This document shows, piece by piece, positions 55,001 to 63,808 of a stretch of 64,000 bases of DNA. The stretch is taken from assembly GCA_947488305.1 (NCBI GenBank), contig CANKZM010000003.1, positions 124,001 to 188,000 of the forward strand, read 5' to 3'. The first letter of the stretch is position 1; each line of letters begins with the position of its first letter. Origin of the DNA: an uncultured Roseobacter sp. Its GTDB lineage: Bacteria > Pseudomonadota > Alphaproteobacteria > Rhodobacterales > Rhodobacteraceae. Position numbers and translations under genes: made by a program. The notes beneath the pieces were generated by a model. The model did no database searches. It was not told the DNA's origin and saw only the letters and a list, made by a program, of their open reading frames with translations.

Positions 55001-56216
55001 TCGCCACCGAGCCTACAATGGCGTCCTCTTCAGAGGCATCTTCGTTGCCTTGCACCACGATGATAGTTTGCTCTTCGGGAACGGGTGCGTCTTGCTGAAG
55101 GTTCAGCCCTTCATCCAACGGCAAAGTATCGTCAACTTCCGGCACTTCTTCAATTGCGTCCGGAGGCGCGATTGTATCCGGGTCATCAATTGAATCGACG
55201 TTGAAATCGATATCAACGTCTTCACCACCATTGTCGATTTGCCCAACGGCAGCGGGATCGGTCAGGGTAACAAAAGTGTCTCCGGCTTCCACCCTGGACG
55301 TCGCAGCCCGGAACGCGGCGAAAGCTTCCGCGATCAGAATACTGTCAGACAATTCATCCTGAGGGCTTCGGCTAACCTCGCGGACAGCACCGTCGAAAGC
55401 CTGCACCACCCATTTGTTAATCGTCTCCTGGATGTCGGCGATCAGGTTACCTTCGATATCAAACAGTTCGATGCGCCCTATTTCGCCGTCGATATCCTCA
55501 GCCAGTGTGATTTCACTGGTGACAACACCATTCTCTGATGACACTTCGACAACGACGGTTGTTCCTCGAATACCCATTGTGGAGGATGGCGTGTTTACTT
55601 CCATGCCGCCCGTTTTGGCGACCTGCCCCGCGATAAAGACGAAGCTGCCCTGTATCAGGCTGAAGCCGCCTGAATTGTCAGACCCGTCTGGGTCATAAAT
55701 CAACTCGTCAATGATCATCCGCGAGGCTGACGCCAAGGTGAAGATCGTTCCATCAACGAAAGTCACAGACAGAGAGGTGTCCTCGCCGGTCTGCAGCACG
55801 TCGTTCTGGAAAATCTTCATGCCGACCTGCAGCATTTCGACCGTCCCATCGACGCGCTGAACCGATGCGTCACCGTCCAGAACTTCGACCTGACCAACAG
55901 GGCTGGCACCAATGTCGGCACCTGCCTGCGCGTATTGCCCTGGCGCAATAGGTCCTGCCATCAACGCAACATGCGCGCCACGGATTACCGCGCCGCTCGG
56001 GTCAAACAAATCAGCGGGCGGATCGGACAAGAAATAGCCGGGAATTCGAATGTCGGCCGCATTGTCATTGCTCAGAACGAGATCATGGCCGCTTCTGTGA
56101 AACTGCCCGTCAAAGAGGAACTCTGCTCCCGGGACGACAAGCTTGCCAGTGGCATCCGCTGTAAGCGTCTGTACTGGCTGTGCCTCGGTCTGCTCTATGA
56201 CGGTACGAATTGCCAC
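52083..56216 (-). CDS. Large type I-secreted adhesin: FecR-like, cadherin-like repeats, VWA, RTX
   Basis: 1377-aa surface or secreted protein with no N-terminal signal peptide, as expected for type I secretion. Domain order: a unique N-terminus (1-100), a FecR-like domain (about 105-260, VEMLQVGMKIFQNDVLQTGEDTSLSVTFVDGTIFTL), an acidic linker (320-395), about five Ig/cadherin-like repeats (395-870), a VWA domain (905-1090) with intact MIDAS residues D915-x-S917-x-S919, T990 and D1019, RTX calcium repeats (about 1177-1250, GGAGADTLLAGAGDDT), and a C-terminal tail that would be the secretion signal. A perfect CtrA-type site lies 31 bp upstream. HlyD/ABC/TolC genes are about 2.5 kb away. Likely role: calcium-dependent attachment or aggregation. 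Confidence 0.9.
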   Translation of the reverse strand: MAIRTVIEQTEAQPVQTLTADATGKLVVPGAEFLFDGQFHRSGHDLVLSNDNAADIRIPGYFLSDPPADLFDPSGAVIRGAHVALMAGPIAPGQYAQAGADIGASPVGQVEVLDGDASVQRVDGTVEMLQVGMKIFQNDVLQTGEDTSLSVTFVDGTIFTLASASRMIIDELIYDPDGSDNSGGFSLIQGSFVFIAGQVAKTGGMEVNTPSSTMGIRGTTVVVEVSSENGVVTSEITLAEDIDGEIGRIELFDIEGNLIADIQETINKWVVQAFDGAVREVSRSPQDELSDSILIAEAFAAFRAATSRVEAGDTFVTLTDPAAVGQIDNGGEDVDIDFNVDSIDDPDTIAPPDAIEEVPEVDDTLPLDEGLNLQQDAPVPEEQTIIVVQGNEDASEEDAIVGSVAIEALAGQVFSLDNGPGNGVVQFNPDGSFSFVPNPNFNGEDVFTFVAENELGEIEQGTVVITVLPVNDAPEAEDFDGTVAEDGILSGAIAAQDIDNDVLNYSVTGLPASGEVLLFQNGNFTYTPDPDFSGVDSFVVTVTDAEGETALSTVTVTVNAEDDRPFILTAVDEVEQNLIEGDDEIVVGGTLLADDPDAGAVLVWSGNAVGNYGVFSITPGGDWTYTVDPDAADALLAGQVVTETFTATVTDEDGLSQSIEIPISITGTEDLPDVVSPPTAALGALTEGAEVFEVSGQVVANDPDAGATVTWTGVSQAQFGSFTIAEDGSWTYALDNALADVLTEGQVVVETLLAVAEDNGGNSVQQAIEVSITGTNDQPVLTPVVTFETIEEAQISGALSANDVDGSVAELTYSLGPNGAENGTVALNPDGSFTFTPSAGFVGIASFEYQVADADGGVTNGLARVLVENDPDNVPNQNVGLGLNLVANDDAAAGAVEITVQKVDTTSINLAIALDRSGSIGAQAWGNLLTAVQTSVTSLADLFDGADTQIDVQIITYASDVDATQIYDLQDPALIAAITPGNLTYSGGATAWNLAFQQTGAFFFNEPSNELNYLLFVTDGIPSSGTWVEPFDALIDPTDDFDVTVDAFGFGAQYQVGSLDALDDDPVTFSEPSQLTAAFQETPIFNPELIGFTIELVADGGSVLEIADETSDALIVEGTNFELPLASIANIAELLGEVNQIDITAQFDLDNDFDEAEVTLVRSEVIGKAATAQTLTGRSGDDLLFGSDAADSIEGAGGGDVVLAYGGDDTLIGGAGADTLLAGAGDDTIRLTTLPEDGDKVDGGAGRDTLAFEAVGQINDMIATLDFSSIEALDITNGAFDDLTLSVDEVIAFSDEDDTALQDLLDAALPNARSFYGDAGDGFTIDGQGLYSVEVIDTVADAEGNSLDVYAFNIGGGNPLATLGIDTDIDVTTVNVV

Positions 56217-56246
56217 CGGTGAAATACCTTAAGAAAGAAGTTGACG

Positions 56247-56261
56247 TTAATGTATCTTTAA
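56247..56261. promoter_or_regulatory. CtrA-type site TTAA-N7-TTAA upstream of the adhesin
   Basis: Perfect spacing, and in the direction of the adhesin gene it reads TTAA-N7-TTAAC, the full consensus. It lies 31-45 bp before the start codon, so it would overlap the promoter or the leader of the mRNA. Only sequence similarity supports it. Confidence 0.5.
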
Positions 56262-56500
56262 AAGGACCTTGGGTCTGTGAACGAAGACACATTTGATCCA
56301 AATGCAGCTAAAAATTTGCCAGATTCCCGTCTATGTGGAAAAAAATCGTGGTTTTTTCGGCACATAGAGACAATCACGAGTTGTATTTTTTTCTTGGCGG
56401 CCTACACGAATCATTTTTTGCCGCTTGCTCCGGAGCGTCTTTCTCATTTCCCTAGCAGGCAATTCAGCACCCTTTGCCTTCCTTTCAAAGACTGTTGGAC

Positions 56501-58759
56501 ATGAGGCACTGGTTTGCAAAATGGGTCGGCTGGGTGCGTGTTTTCGCCCTAGCTGGATTGTGTTGTGCCTTGCTGGTTCGGATCGGGGATCCACCGCCGG
56601 TAGCGACGTTGCGCAATGCCGCATTCGATCTTTACCATCAGGCAAAGCCGCGCGATTACAGCCCCCTGCCGGTCGCGATCGTTGATATAGACGACCGCAG
56701 CATTGAAGCGCTGGGGCAATGGCCATGGCCACGTTCGCGGCTCGCTGAAATGGTAGATCAGGCGACTCAGGATGGCGCGGTTGCCATTGCGTTCGACATC
56801 GTATTTGCAGAACGTGACAGGCTCTCACCTTCGCAAATTGCACGTGACAACCCGACATTGCCGCCGCAGATCAAGGACGCAATGGCCAGCCTGCCAGACA
56901 ATGACGCCATCCTTGCGCAAGCATTTTCCAGATCGCGGATAATCCTTGGCCAGACAACTGTCCGTTCTGTGGCCGGCAACCGCTTGGAAAAGCGCGAAAT
57001 GGCACCGGTGCAGCATGCGCTGATTGGTCCTGACCCGCGCCCCTATTTGCTACAGTTCCCCGATATCGTACAGAATTTGCCGGAGTTTGAGAATGTCGCC
57101 GCAGGACGTGGCATGTTCAATGCGCGCCCGGACCGGGATGGTGTCTATCGCCGCGTGCCATTGGTTATGAGCGTACAAGGAGAGATCCGGCTTGGCCTTA
57201 CGCCGGAATTGCTGCGCGTCGCGACCGGGAGCCAGCCTTTTGCGGTGCGTACCAATGAAGCAGGTGTCGAAGGAGTAGTCGTTGCAAGGCAGCTTATTCC
57301 CACGGCCAAGGATGGAACGGTTTGGCCCTATCTGACACCGTCTCTTGCAAGCCGATACGTCTCTGCCTCCGATCTCATCGAGGGACGGATGCCTCCCGGG
57401 CGGTTGGCCGGTCATCTGGTTCTGGTAGGCACCTCCGCTATTGGTCTGGAGGACTTCCGCGCAACACCGCTGGGCATCGCCATGGCTGGGGTCGAGATCC
57501 ACGCGCAGGTGCTGGAGAATATCATGGCCAAGTCGCTTCTTGTTAGACCGAACTACACGATCGCGGTTGAACTGGTCACGATCTTCGCACTTTGTTTTCT
57601 CGTGATCATATTTGCCCCGGTGCTCAGCGCACGGGCCCTCATTTTCTTTTCCTTGGTGTTACTGGGCGCCTATATAAGCGCCAGCTACTACATGTTTTCC
57701 ATGCATCGCGTTTTATTGGACCCGTCTTTTCCGACCATTGCGACGATGACAGCCATCATTCTGATATCGACGGTCAACTACCTGCGGGAGGAACGGCAAC
57801 GCCGCCAGATACGTGGCGCGTTCGGGCAATACGTCTCCCCCGACCTTGTGGACCAATTAACCCAGAACCAGGAACAGCTTTCACTTGGAGGCGAATCCCG
57901 AGAGCTAACACTGCTGTTTAGCGACGTTCGAGGTTTTACGGCAATTGCGGAGGAATTTCGCGATGACCCGGAAGCGCTCACACTTCTTATGAACCAATTC
58001 CTGACGATCCTGTCCAATGCGATCATGGATCACAAGGGGACCATCGACAAATTCATGGGTGACGCGGTGATGGCGTTCTGGAATGCCCCGCTCGACAATG
58101 AGGATCATCTGCGCTCAGCCTGCCGGGCCGCACTTCGCATGATCGCTGATATCGAGCAATTCAACGTTGCCCGGATGGAAGCACCAAAGCGGCCCTCCCG
58201 AAAAAGCAAACGCGCGGGTCCCAAAAAGGCAAAGCAGAAAGTGCACCGGTTGAATGTCGGCATAGGTATCAATACCGGCCAGTGTGTTGTGGGCAACATG
58301 GGAAGCGATACCCGCTTTGACTACACAGCACTTGGCGATCCGGTAAATGTCGCCTCCCGGCTTGAAGGACAATCACGATACTATGGTCTGCCGATCATTC
58401 TTGGACAGTCCACCGCCTATGAGGTCAAAGAAGAATTCGCACTTCTCGAGCTTGATATGATCCGGGTTGTGGGCAAGGAAGTTCCAGAGAACATCTTCGC
58501 CCTGCTCGGAGATGAGTCGGTATATGCAGATGACAGGTTCCAGAACCTTCGGAAAAAAAATGACCATATGCTCGCCGCCTACCGCAGCCGCAAATGGGAC
58601 ACCGTCGAAGAACTGCTGCCAAGTCTGAGCGCTGGTCTCAAAACTTTAGGATTCAACGATGCGGTCTACCCAGCACTTTTCCAAAACCGTATTGAGGCGC
58701 TTAGAATGAGCCCGCCGCCCGAGGACTGGGATGGCGTGTTTGATTCCACGCAAAAATGA
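56501..58759 (+). CDS. CHASE2-domain class III adenylate cyclase
   Basis: 752-aa membrane-bound nucleotide cyclase. One N-terminal helix (about residues 12-27) leads into a periplasmic CHASE2 sensor (about 35-345), then three helices (about 350-430) and a cytosolic cyclase domain. Numbered from the ATG at 56501, metal-binding Asp475 is in LLFSDVRGFT and Asp521 in KFMGDAVM; transition-state Asn616 and Arg620 are in LGDPVNVASRLEG. Lys517 and Thr609 fit an adenylate rather than guanylate cyclase. Inside the domain is a 21-residue insertion rich in Lys and Arg (about 562-582). A TTG nine codons upstream is an alternative start. It is divergent from the adhesin (284-bp gap) and convergent, with no gap, with the secretion adaptor gene. 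Confidence 0.9.
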   Translation: MRHWFAKWVGWVRVFALAGLCCALLVRIGDPPPVATLRNAAFDLYHQAKPRDYSPLPVAIVDIDDRSIEALGQWPWPRSRLAEMVDQATQDGAVAIAFDIVFAERDRLSPSQIARDNPTLPPQIKDAMASLPDNDAILAQAFSRSRIILGQTTVRSVAGNRLEKREMAPVQHALIGPDPRPYLLQFPDIVQNLPEFENVAAGRGMFNARPDRDGVYRRVPLVMSVQGEIRLGLTPELLRVATGSQPFAVRTNEAGVEGVVVARQLIPTAKDGTVWPYLTPSLASRYVSASDLIEGRMPPGRLAGHLVLVGTSAIGLEDFRATPLGIAMAGVEIHAQVLENIMAKSLLVRPNYTIAVELVTIFALCFLVIIFAPVLSARALIFFSLVLLGAYISASYYMFSMHRVLLDPSFPTIATMTAIILISTVNYLREERQRRQIRGAFGQYVSPDLVDQLTQNQEQLSLGGESRELTLLFSDVRGFTAIAEEFRDDPEALTLLMNQFLTILSNAIMDHKGTIDKFMGDAVMAFWNAPLDNEDHLRSACRAALRMIADIEQFNVARMEAPKRPSRKSKRAGPKKAKQKVHRLNVGIGINTGQCVVGNMGSDTRFDYTALGDPVNVASRLEGQSRYYGLPIILGQSTAYEVKEEFALLELDMIRVVGKEVPENIFALLGDESVYADDRFQNLRKKNDHMLAAYRSRKWDTVEELLPSLSAGLKTLGFNDAVYPALFQNRIEALRMSPPPEDWDGVFDSTQK

Positions 58760-60082
58760 TCAGCGTTCGCGCAAAGCTTCGGACTGTGCCCGCAATATCG
58801 GTTTTGCCAGATATGACAGCACTGTCTTTTCGCCTGTTTGAATATCGACGGACGCAATCATCCCCGGCGTGATGGGCAATGGATTCTCGTCTGTTCCCAA
58901 ATGAGATTTATCTGTGCGGACGATGACGCGGAAAAACTCTGTGCCCTCATCGCTGGCAATGGTATCCGCACCGATGCGGACAACTTCTCCATCCAGCGCA
59001 CCATAAATAAGATAGTCGTAGGCCGAAATCTTCACCGATGCCCGTTCGCCCGTACGCACAAACGCGATGTCACGGGGGCCAAGATCTGCCTCAATCAGCA
59101 GGCTGTCGTCTATCGGTACAATTTCGACCAGCGTCGCTCCGGGCTGCACAACGGCACCGATCGTCTTGGCGTTGATCGTGTTGACGGTGCCTTTTACGGG
59201 CGCGCGTAGCTGCGCGCGGGTCACCCTGTCATTGGCACTGCGCAGTGTTTCCTGCACTACGGCGAGCTCGCCTTGCAGCCGTGCAAGTCTCTGGCGCGCC
59301 GTTAACACGTAAGCCGAACGCGCGGCATCAATCTGGTTTTCGGCCTCCGCCAGGGCGGCGCGCAAACGCTGCTCAGTCGCCTCGCTGACAGCAATATCGC
59401 CGCTGAGTTCTGCCATCCGCGATTGCAACCGCAAAAGCTCGATTTGTGGGACAAGACCCCGATCGAACATTTCCTTCGTCAGATCGATTTCTTCTGACAA
59501 AGGTGCAATAATTGCCCGAGTGCGCGCCCTTAGAGCCTGCACTTCGGCGATCTCACTACTCCGTTGATCAAGCTGCGCCTGCAGAACTTCGAGCTCTTCA
59601 TCCAGTTGATTTCGACGTGATAGAAAAACCTGCTGTTCTGCGTTCGTTGCCAAAGGACTACGGTCTGCCAGGCCTTCGGGGAAGGATATGTGTTCGGAGA
59701 ATGCAGCCTCAGCTTCCAGTCGCGCAATCTCGGCCCGAATGGCCACGTCCTTCTCCATAACTTCGCCAAGCGCCGCATCAAAACGGGTGTCGTCGATTTG
59801 CATCAAGACGGTTCCCGCGTCGACGATATCGCCCTCGCGGACAGCCACATGACGCACGATCCCTCCTTCGAGGCTTTGCACGATCTGAACTTGCTGAGAC
59901 GGGATAACCCGCCCAACCGCCCGTGCAGTCTCCTCGATCTTGTAGGTGGCGGCCCAAGCCAGGAAACCCGCAAGCCCCAAGGCTATGACCAACAGCAGCC
60001 GCCATCCTCCGCCGCCTGACACTGCGGCGTTAGCGCCTGCGACGTTGTTGGCGAAATCATCTTCGATCTTGTTGCCAAACAT
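58760..60082 (-). CDS. Type I secretion membrane fusion protein (HlyD family)
   Basis: 440-aa adaptor that bridges the ABC exporter and TolC. A short cytoplasmic N-terminus precedes a transmembrane helix (about residues 27-46, WRLLLVIALGLAGFLAWAA). A barrel-sandwich half (VQSLEGGIVRHVAVREGDIVDAGTVLMQIDD) is followed by a long coiled-coil hairpin (about 110-285), the second half (VKGTVNTINAKTIGAVVQPGATLVEIVP) and the C-terminal beta-barrel. The order is typical of the LapC/PrtE type. It is the last gene of the secretion unit, 3 bp after the ABC gene. Confidence 0.93.
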   Translation of the reverse strand: MFGNKIEDDFANNVAGANAAVSGGGGWRLLLVIALGLAGFLAWAATYKIEETARAVGRVIPSQQVQIVQSLEGGIVRHVAVREGDIVDAGTVLMQIDDTRFDAALGEVMEKDVAIRAEIARLEAEAAFSEHISFPEGLADRSPLATNAEQQVFLSRRNQLDEELEVLQAQLDQRSSEIAEVQALRARTRAIIAPLSEEIDLTKEMFDRGLVPQIELLRLQSRMAELSGDIAVSEATEQRLRAALAEAENQIDAARSAYVLTARQRLARLQGELAVVQETLRSANDRVTRAQLRAPVKGTVNTINAKTIGAVVQPGATLVEIVPIDDSLLIEADLGPRDIAFVRTGERASVKISAYDYLIYGALDGEVVRIGADTIASDEGTEFFRVIVRTDKSHLGTDENPLPITPGMIASVDIQTGEKTVLSYLAKPILRAQSEALRER

Positions 60083-60085
60083 CGC

Positions 60086-62293
60086 CTAACCCTTCGCTTT
60101 CGCAGTGCCCATGGCGCGCAGGCGGGCCAACACCTCATCGCGCGGACCGTCGAGGACGGCACGGCCCTGATCCATTACGATCAAACGATCCGCCATAGCC
60201 GCAAGCGATTGCCGGTGGGTAGAGATCAACAAGCCCGTGCCGTCGCGGTTCAACTCGCCCAATCGGGAAATGATCTGGCCTTGCATGCGTTGATCCATTG
60301 CATTCGTCGGCTCATCCAGAAAAAGTGTTTTGGGATAACGCAGCAACATCCGAGCCAGTGCAATTCCCTGACGTTGCCCACCAGACAATCGCCTGCCCTG
60401 CTCTCCGACAAAGAGATCCAACCCCTCGGGCACCTGGGCAAGAAATTCGTCCATCGCTGCGTAATAGAGCGCGCGGTTTATTTCTTCATCGCTGGCGCCA
60501 CCGTTTCCAATCATCAGGTTTTCGCGCAATGTCCCGGTGAAAAGATCGGTGGACTGCGGCAGGTACCCGATACCACGGCGCAATTCTGCCGGGTCATATT
60601 GCTCCAACGCGACGCCATCTATCAAAACTGAGCCGCTATCGGCTTGCATAAGCCCGGACAGAATTTTTCCCGTCGTTGACTTACCCGATCCGACACGGCC
60701 AAGGAGAGCGACGCATTCCCCGGGGGAAAAGTCAAAACCAAGGTCTTTCAGCGCGGGTACTTGCGCGCCGGGATAGGTGTAGTTCACGGACTTGAAGGTC
60801 ACCGCGCCGCGGGCAATCGTTGCGTCCGATGTCACCGCGCCCTGTTGTTCCACCGGCAAGGCCATGAAACGGTTCAAAGCCCCCAGCGACTTGAAGGCAT
60901 ATTGCGCCCGAAAAACAGTTTGAGCGATGGTGCCGAGAGGGGCCAGGACGCGCCCGGCCAAAATATTGGCCGCGATCAACCCACCAATTGTGATCGCGCC
61001 CTCTGCCACAAGGAACACGCCCCAGACGATGATCAGCACGCTAACGGCTTGTTGGATTGCCATCGTGCCATTCGTGGCGATACTGGACCAGAATTTCGTT
61101 CGTCCATTGACCTGAGAAGAGGCTGCGACAGCGCTTTCCCATTCGCGCTGCATCACCGGTTCGGCATTCAGGGTTTTAACTGTTTCCACGCCCGCCAGAG
61201 ACTCGATCAATACGGTGTGTCTTTTGGTAGCCATCTGCTGCGCCCGCCCGGCGGCACGACCGAGGGGTATCTGCGCGAATAATGCCAACGCAAGTACAAC
61301 AGGAACGGCACAAAGCGGCACCAATGCGATCGGGCCAACGATAAAAAACAGTGCTGCCACGAAGATGCCGATGAAAGCCAGATCAATGACCGCAACGAAA
61401 GTAGCAGAGGCGAAGAACTCCCGAACCACTTCAAAATCCCGGATCGTGCTTGCAATGCCTGCGGCCCCGCCGGGGCGTTCCAGCAACCGGGCCTGCATCG
61501 CTTGGCGAAAGAGCGTTGATGCCACCTTCAGGTCTACCCTGCGGCTGATGTTCTCGATGATGTTGCCCCGCAGAACTCGCAGCACAAGATCCAGCGCAAG
61601 CGCGATACCAACGCCTAGCGCAAGCGTCCAGAGCGTCACATAGGCCAGGTTTGGAATGACCTTGTCATAGACATTCATCACAAAGAGCGGCAGCGCCAGG
61701 CTCATCAGGTTCAGCAGTAATGCCGCCAATGCAACTTGCGTCCATCCCCGCCAATTGGCCCGCACGGGTGTCCAAAACCAATGCCCCTCTTCGGGTGCCA
61801 GACGTACCGCCTCCGGAGAGAGCATTGCGTGGCTCCGATCTTCGGCGGGGGTCACCAGCAGAACATGAGGCCCGATCATCTTGCGCAGGGCGCGCAGCTT
61901 GATCTCCTGCTCCAGGTTATCTGATGCAGGGTCCACAACGGTTGCGGTCTTGGCAGTTTTGGATACGGCCGTGACGACCAATGGAGTGCCCTTGTCACGC
62001 AAAACCACAGCAGGGAACGCGACCGGATCCACCACGCGGATATCTCGCAATATAGCACGCGATTTGAGCCCAATGCCTGCCAGCGCGCGTGACAGACCTT
62101 CAACCTTGTTCAAATCTGTGCCTCTGGGCAGGCGCGCCTCTACTGCGGCGGGTGTGAAAGGACGGTTGAACGCCTTCGCCAGCCACGCAACGGTTTCAAA
62201 GCCTTTGAGGTCTTCGTGATCATAAGGTGCGTCTTTCGACGAAACGTTACCAGACGGCGAAACCGTTGGTGCATTATCGTCATCAAGACTCAT
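60086..62293 (-). CDS. Type I secretion ABC exporter (LapB-like, C39-like domain)
   Basis: 735-aa transporter that energises one-step export of large proteins. Residues about 20-150 form a C39 peptidase-like domain in which the catalytic Cys position is not a cysteine (GFETVAWLAKAFNRP), so it binds but does not cut its cargo, as in LapB/HlyB. Six helices follow (about 165-455), then an ATPase domain with Walker A GRVGSGKSTTGK, signature LSGGQRQGIALAR, Walker B TLFLDEPTNAMD and the H-loop STHRQS. Overlap with tolC by 4 bp and a 3-bp gap to hlyD show one operon. The adhesin gene nearby is the best cargo candidate. Confidence 0.94.
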   Translation of the reverse strand: MSLDDDNAPTVSPSGNVSSKDAPYDHEDLKGFETVAWLAKAFNRPFTPAAVEARLPRGTDLNKVEGLSRALAGIGLKSRAILRDIRVVDPVAFPAVVLRDKGTPLVVTAVSKTAKTATVVDPASDNLEQEIKLRALRKMIGPHVLLVTPAEDRSHAMLSPEAVRLAPEEGHWFWTPVRANWRGWTQVALAALLLNLMSLALPLFVMNVYDKVIPNLAYVTLWTLALGVGIALALDLVLRVLRGNIIENISRRVDLKVASTLFRQAMQARLLERPGGAAGIASTIRDFEVVREFFASATFVAVIDLAFIGIFVAALFFIVGPIALVPLCAVPVVLALALFAQIPLGRAAGRAQQMATKRHTVLIESLAGVETVKTLNAEPVMQREWESAVAASSQVNGRTKFWSSIATNGTMAIQQAVSVLIIVWGVFLVAEGAITIGGLIAANILAGRVLAPLGTIAQTVFRAQYAFKSLGALNRFMALPVEQQGAVTSDATIARGAVTFKSVNYTYPGAQVPALKDLGFDFSPGECVALLGRVGSGKSTTGKILSGLMQADSGSVLIDGVALEQYDPAELRRGIGYLPQSTDLFTGTLRENLMIGNGGASDEEINRALYYAAMDEFLAQVPEGLDLFVGEQGRRLSGGQRQGIALARMLLRYPKTLFLDEPTNAMDQRMQGQIISRLGELNRDGTGLLISTHRQSLAAMADRLIVMDQGRAVLDGPRDEVLARLRAMGTAKAKG

Positions 62294-63663
62294 TCGAGCG
62301 GATCGATGGTCACATCAAAGACCGAAATCGGCTCCACCTGCGCACGGTCCTGGAACTGCGGCTCCAACGCCAGATCCGCCTTTGCAAGACCAAAATGGTC
62401 TGCCAGCTTGCTACGTGCCGCAAGCGCACGATACGTACTGAAAACAAGTCCTGCCTGTGATCCCACGGTTTCGAACTCCACATTGAACCGTGCGCGTTCA
62501 ACTTCCAACAGATCAAGCAAGGTGCGTTTCGCCGCCTCGAACTCATCGCCATAGACTTCGACGATCAGCCGGTTTATGCGCAACTGTTCTTCCAGTTGAC
62601 GGGTCCGCTCGAGGTTGGTGCTATATGTATTCCAGGTCCTTGACGCCAATTCCGTCACTTCTCGGACAGCCACCGCCTGCTCAGCCAAGGCGCGGCTTGT
62701 CAGCTCAGCCAAAGCATTTCTTTCCGCGACACGCCCTCCTTGGTAGAGCGTCCAGCTCAGACCCAGGCCGATGGATTCGTCATCACGCGTACCTGTCACG
62801 CCGTTGCGGTTGATGTCACGTGATACGCCTGCATTCAGCGTCACGCGCGGACGGCGGTCAGAAAGTATCGCCTCCGATTGAAATTTGCTCTGGTCAATTT
62901 GCGTTCGCGCGAATTGTACGCGGTAGCTGTTGGCCACTGCTTCATCAGTTAGCGCCCGTAGTGATTGTGGCGCTGGTGCGCGTTTGACATTCATGCCACC
63001 GCCCGGCGCCCGACCAATCACCCGTTCATAGCGCGCATTCGCATCCCTCAAAGCGCGCTCAACATCCAACTGTGCGAGCTTGGCAGAACGAATCCGATCA
63101 TCAATCGTCAACTCATCGCTGTAAGGCAACCGCCCCCCTGCCACGAGATCACGCACACGCTGGCCGATATCCTCGTGTTTCGCGACGTTGCGTTTGGCCA
63201 CTTCCAACAGGACACGATGGCGATAAACGTCGATGTAAGCTTCAGTTGCGTTCAGCGCCAGCGTTTCCGAGGCGTCCAGAAGCCTGAAGATGCTGCCATC
63301 CACACGTGCCGCATTGGCGTAGACAAGATTTGACCGCCGGAACCCGTCAAATAGCACAAGCTCGGCTCGCACACCGATCTGGCGACGGTCCTTCCAGTCG
63401 TCATTGTCTTCCGGTGTGAGGTTTGACGGGTCGTCAATCCTTTGGGTTCCCACATCGGCATTCAGCGTGACCGTGGGCAGGTATTCCCTGCTGAGCTGAA
63501 GCAATTCAAACGCCGCATTGCGCATCTCAGCTTCCGTTGCCTTCACGGAAGGATTGGTCGTCACGGCAAACCGCACGGCCTCTCGCAAGCTTTCAGCGGC
63601 TCCCCCGGTCGCGCAGATTGTCCAAATACCAACCGCGCCAAACACCTTACAAAACAAATTCAA
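62290..63663 (-). CDS. TolC-family outer-membrane channel (type I secretion)
   Basis: About 457-aa outer-membrane efflux protein of the AggA/LapE type. Two repeats of the helical-barrel domain are visible (AVRFAVTTNPSVKATEAEMRNAAFELLQLSREYLPTV; RAVADER-type arrays near SLGLSWTLYQGGRVAERNALAELTSRALAEQ). A signal peptide is plausible (NLFCKVFGAVGIWTICATGGAAES). No ATG start fits. TTG at 63663 has GGGGGA just upstream; TTG at 63702 is the outer limit, since a stop codon lies before it. The GTTAAC-type palindrome AGGTTAACCT at 63711-63720 lies upstream. First gene of the tolC-abc-hlyD unit. Confidence 0.9.
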   Translation of the reverse strand: MNLFCKVFGAVGIWTICATGGAAESLREAVRFAVTTNPSVKATEAEMRNAAFELLQLSREYLPTVTLNADVGTQRIDDPSNLTPEDNDDWKDRRQIGVRAELVLFDGFRRSNLVYANAARVDGSIFRLLDASETLALNATEAYIDVYRHRVLLEVAKRNVAKHEDIGQRVRDLVAGGRLPYSDELTIDDRIRSAKLAQLDVERALRDANARYERVIGRAPGGGMNVKRAPAPQSLRALTDEAVANSYRVQFARTQIDQSKFQSEAILSDRRPRVTLNAGVSRDINRNGVTGTRDDESIGLGLSWTLYQGGRVAERNALAELTSRALAEQAVAVREVTELASRTWNTYSTNLERTRQLEEQLRINRLIVEVYGDEFEAAKRTLLDLLEVERARFNVEFETVGSQAGLVFSTYRALAARSKLADHFGLAKADLALEPQFQDRAQVEPISVFDVTIDPLE

Positions 63664-63808
63664 ATTATCCCCCGGACCCCAAAACTGGATCGCAAGTCCC
63701 AACTGCTAGCAGGTTAACCTAGCTGAACAAAAAAGCAATTCTCATGCGGCGTGACGGCACGCACACGATTTCATGTAGCAATCAGATGGAAAATATGACG
63801 ACGAAGGT

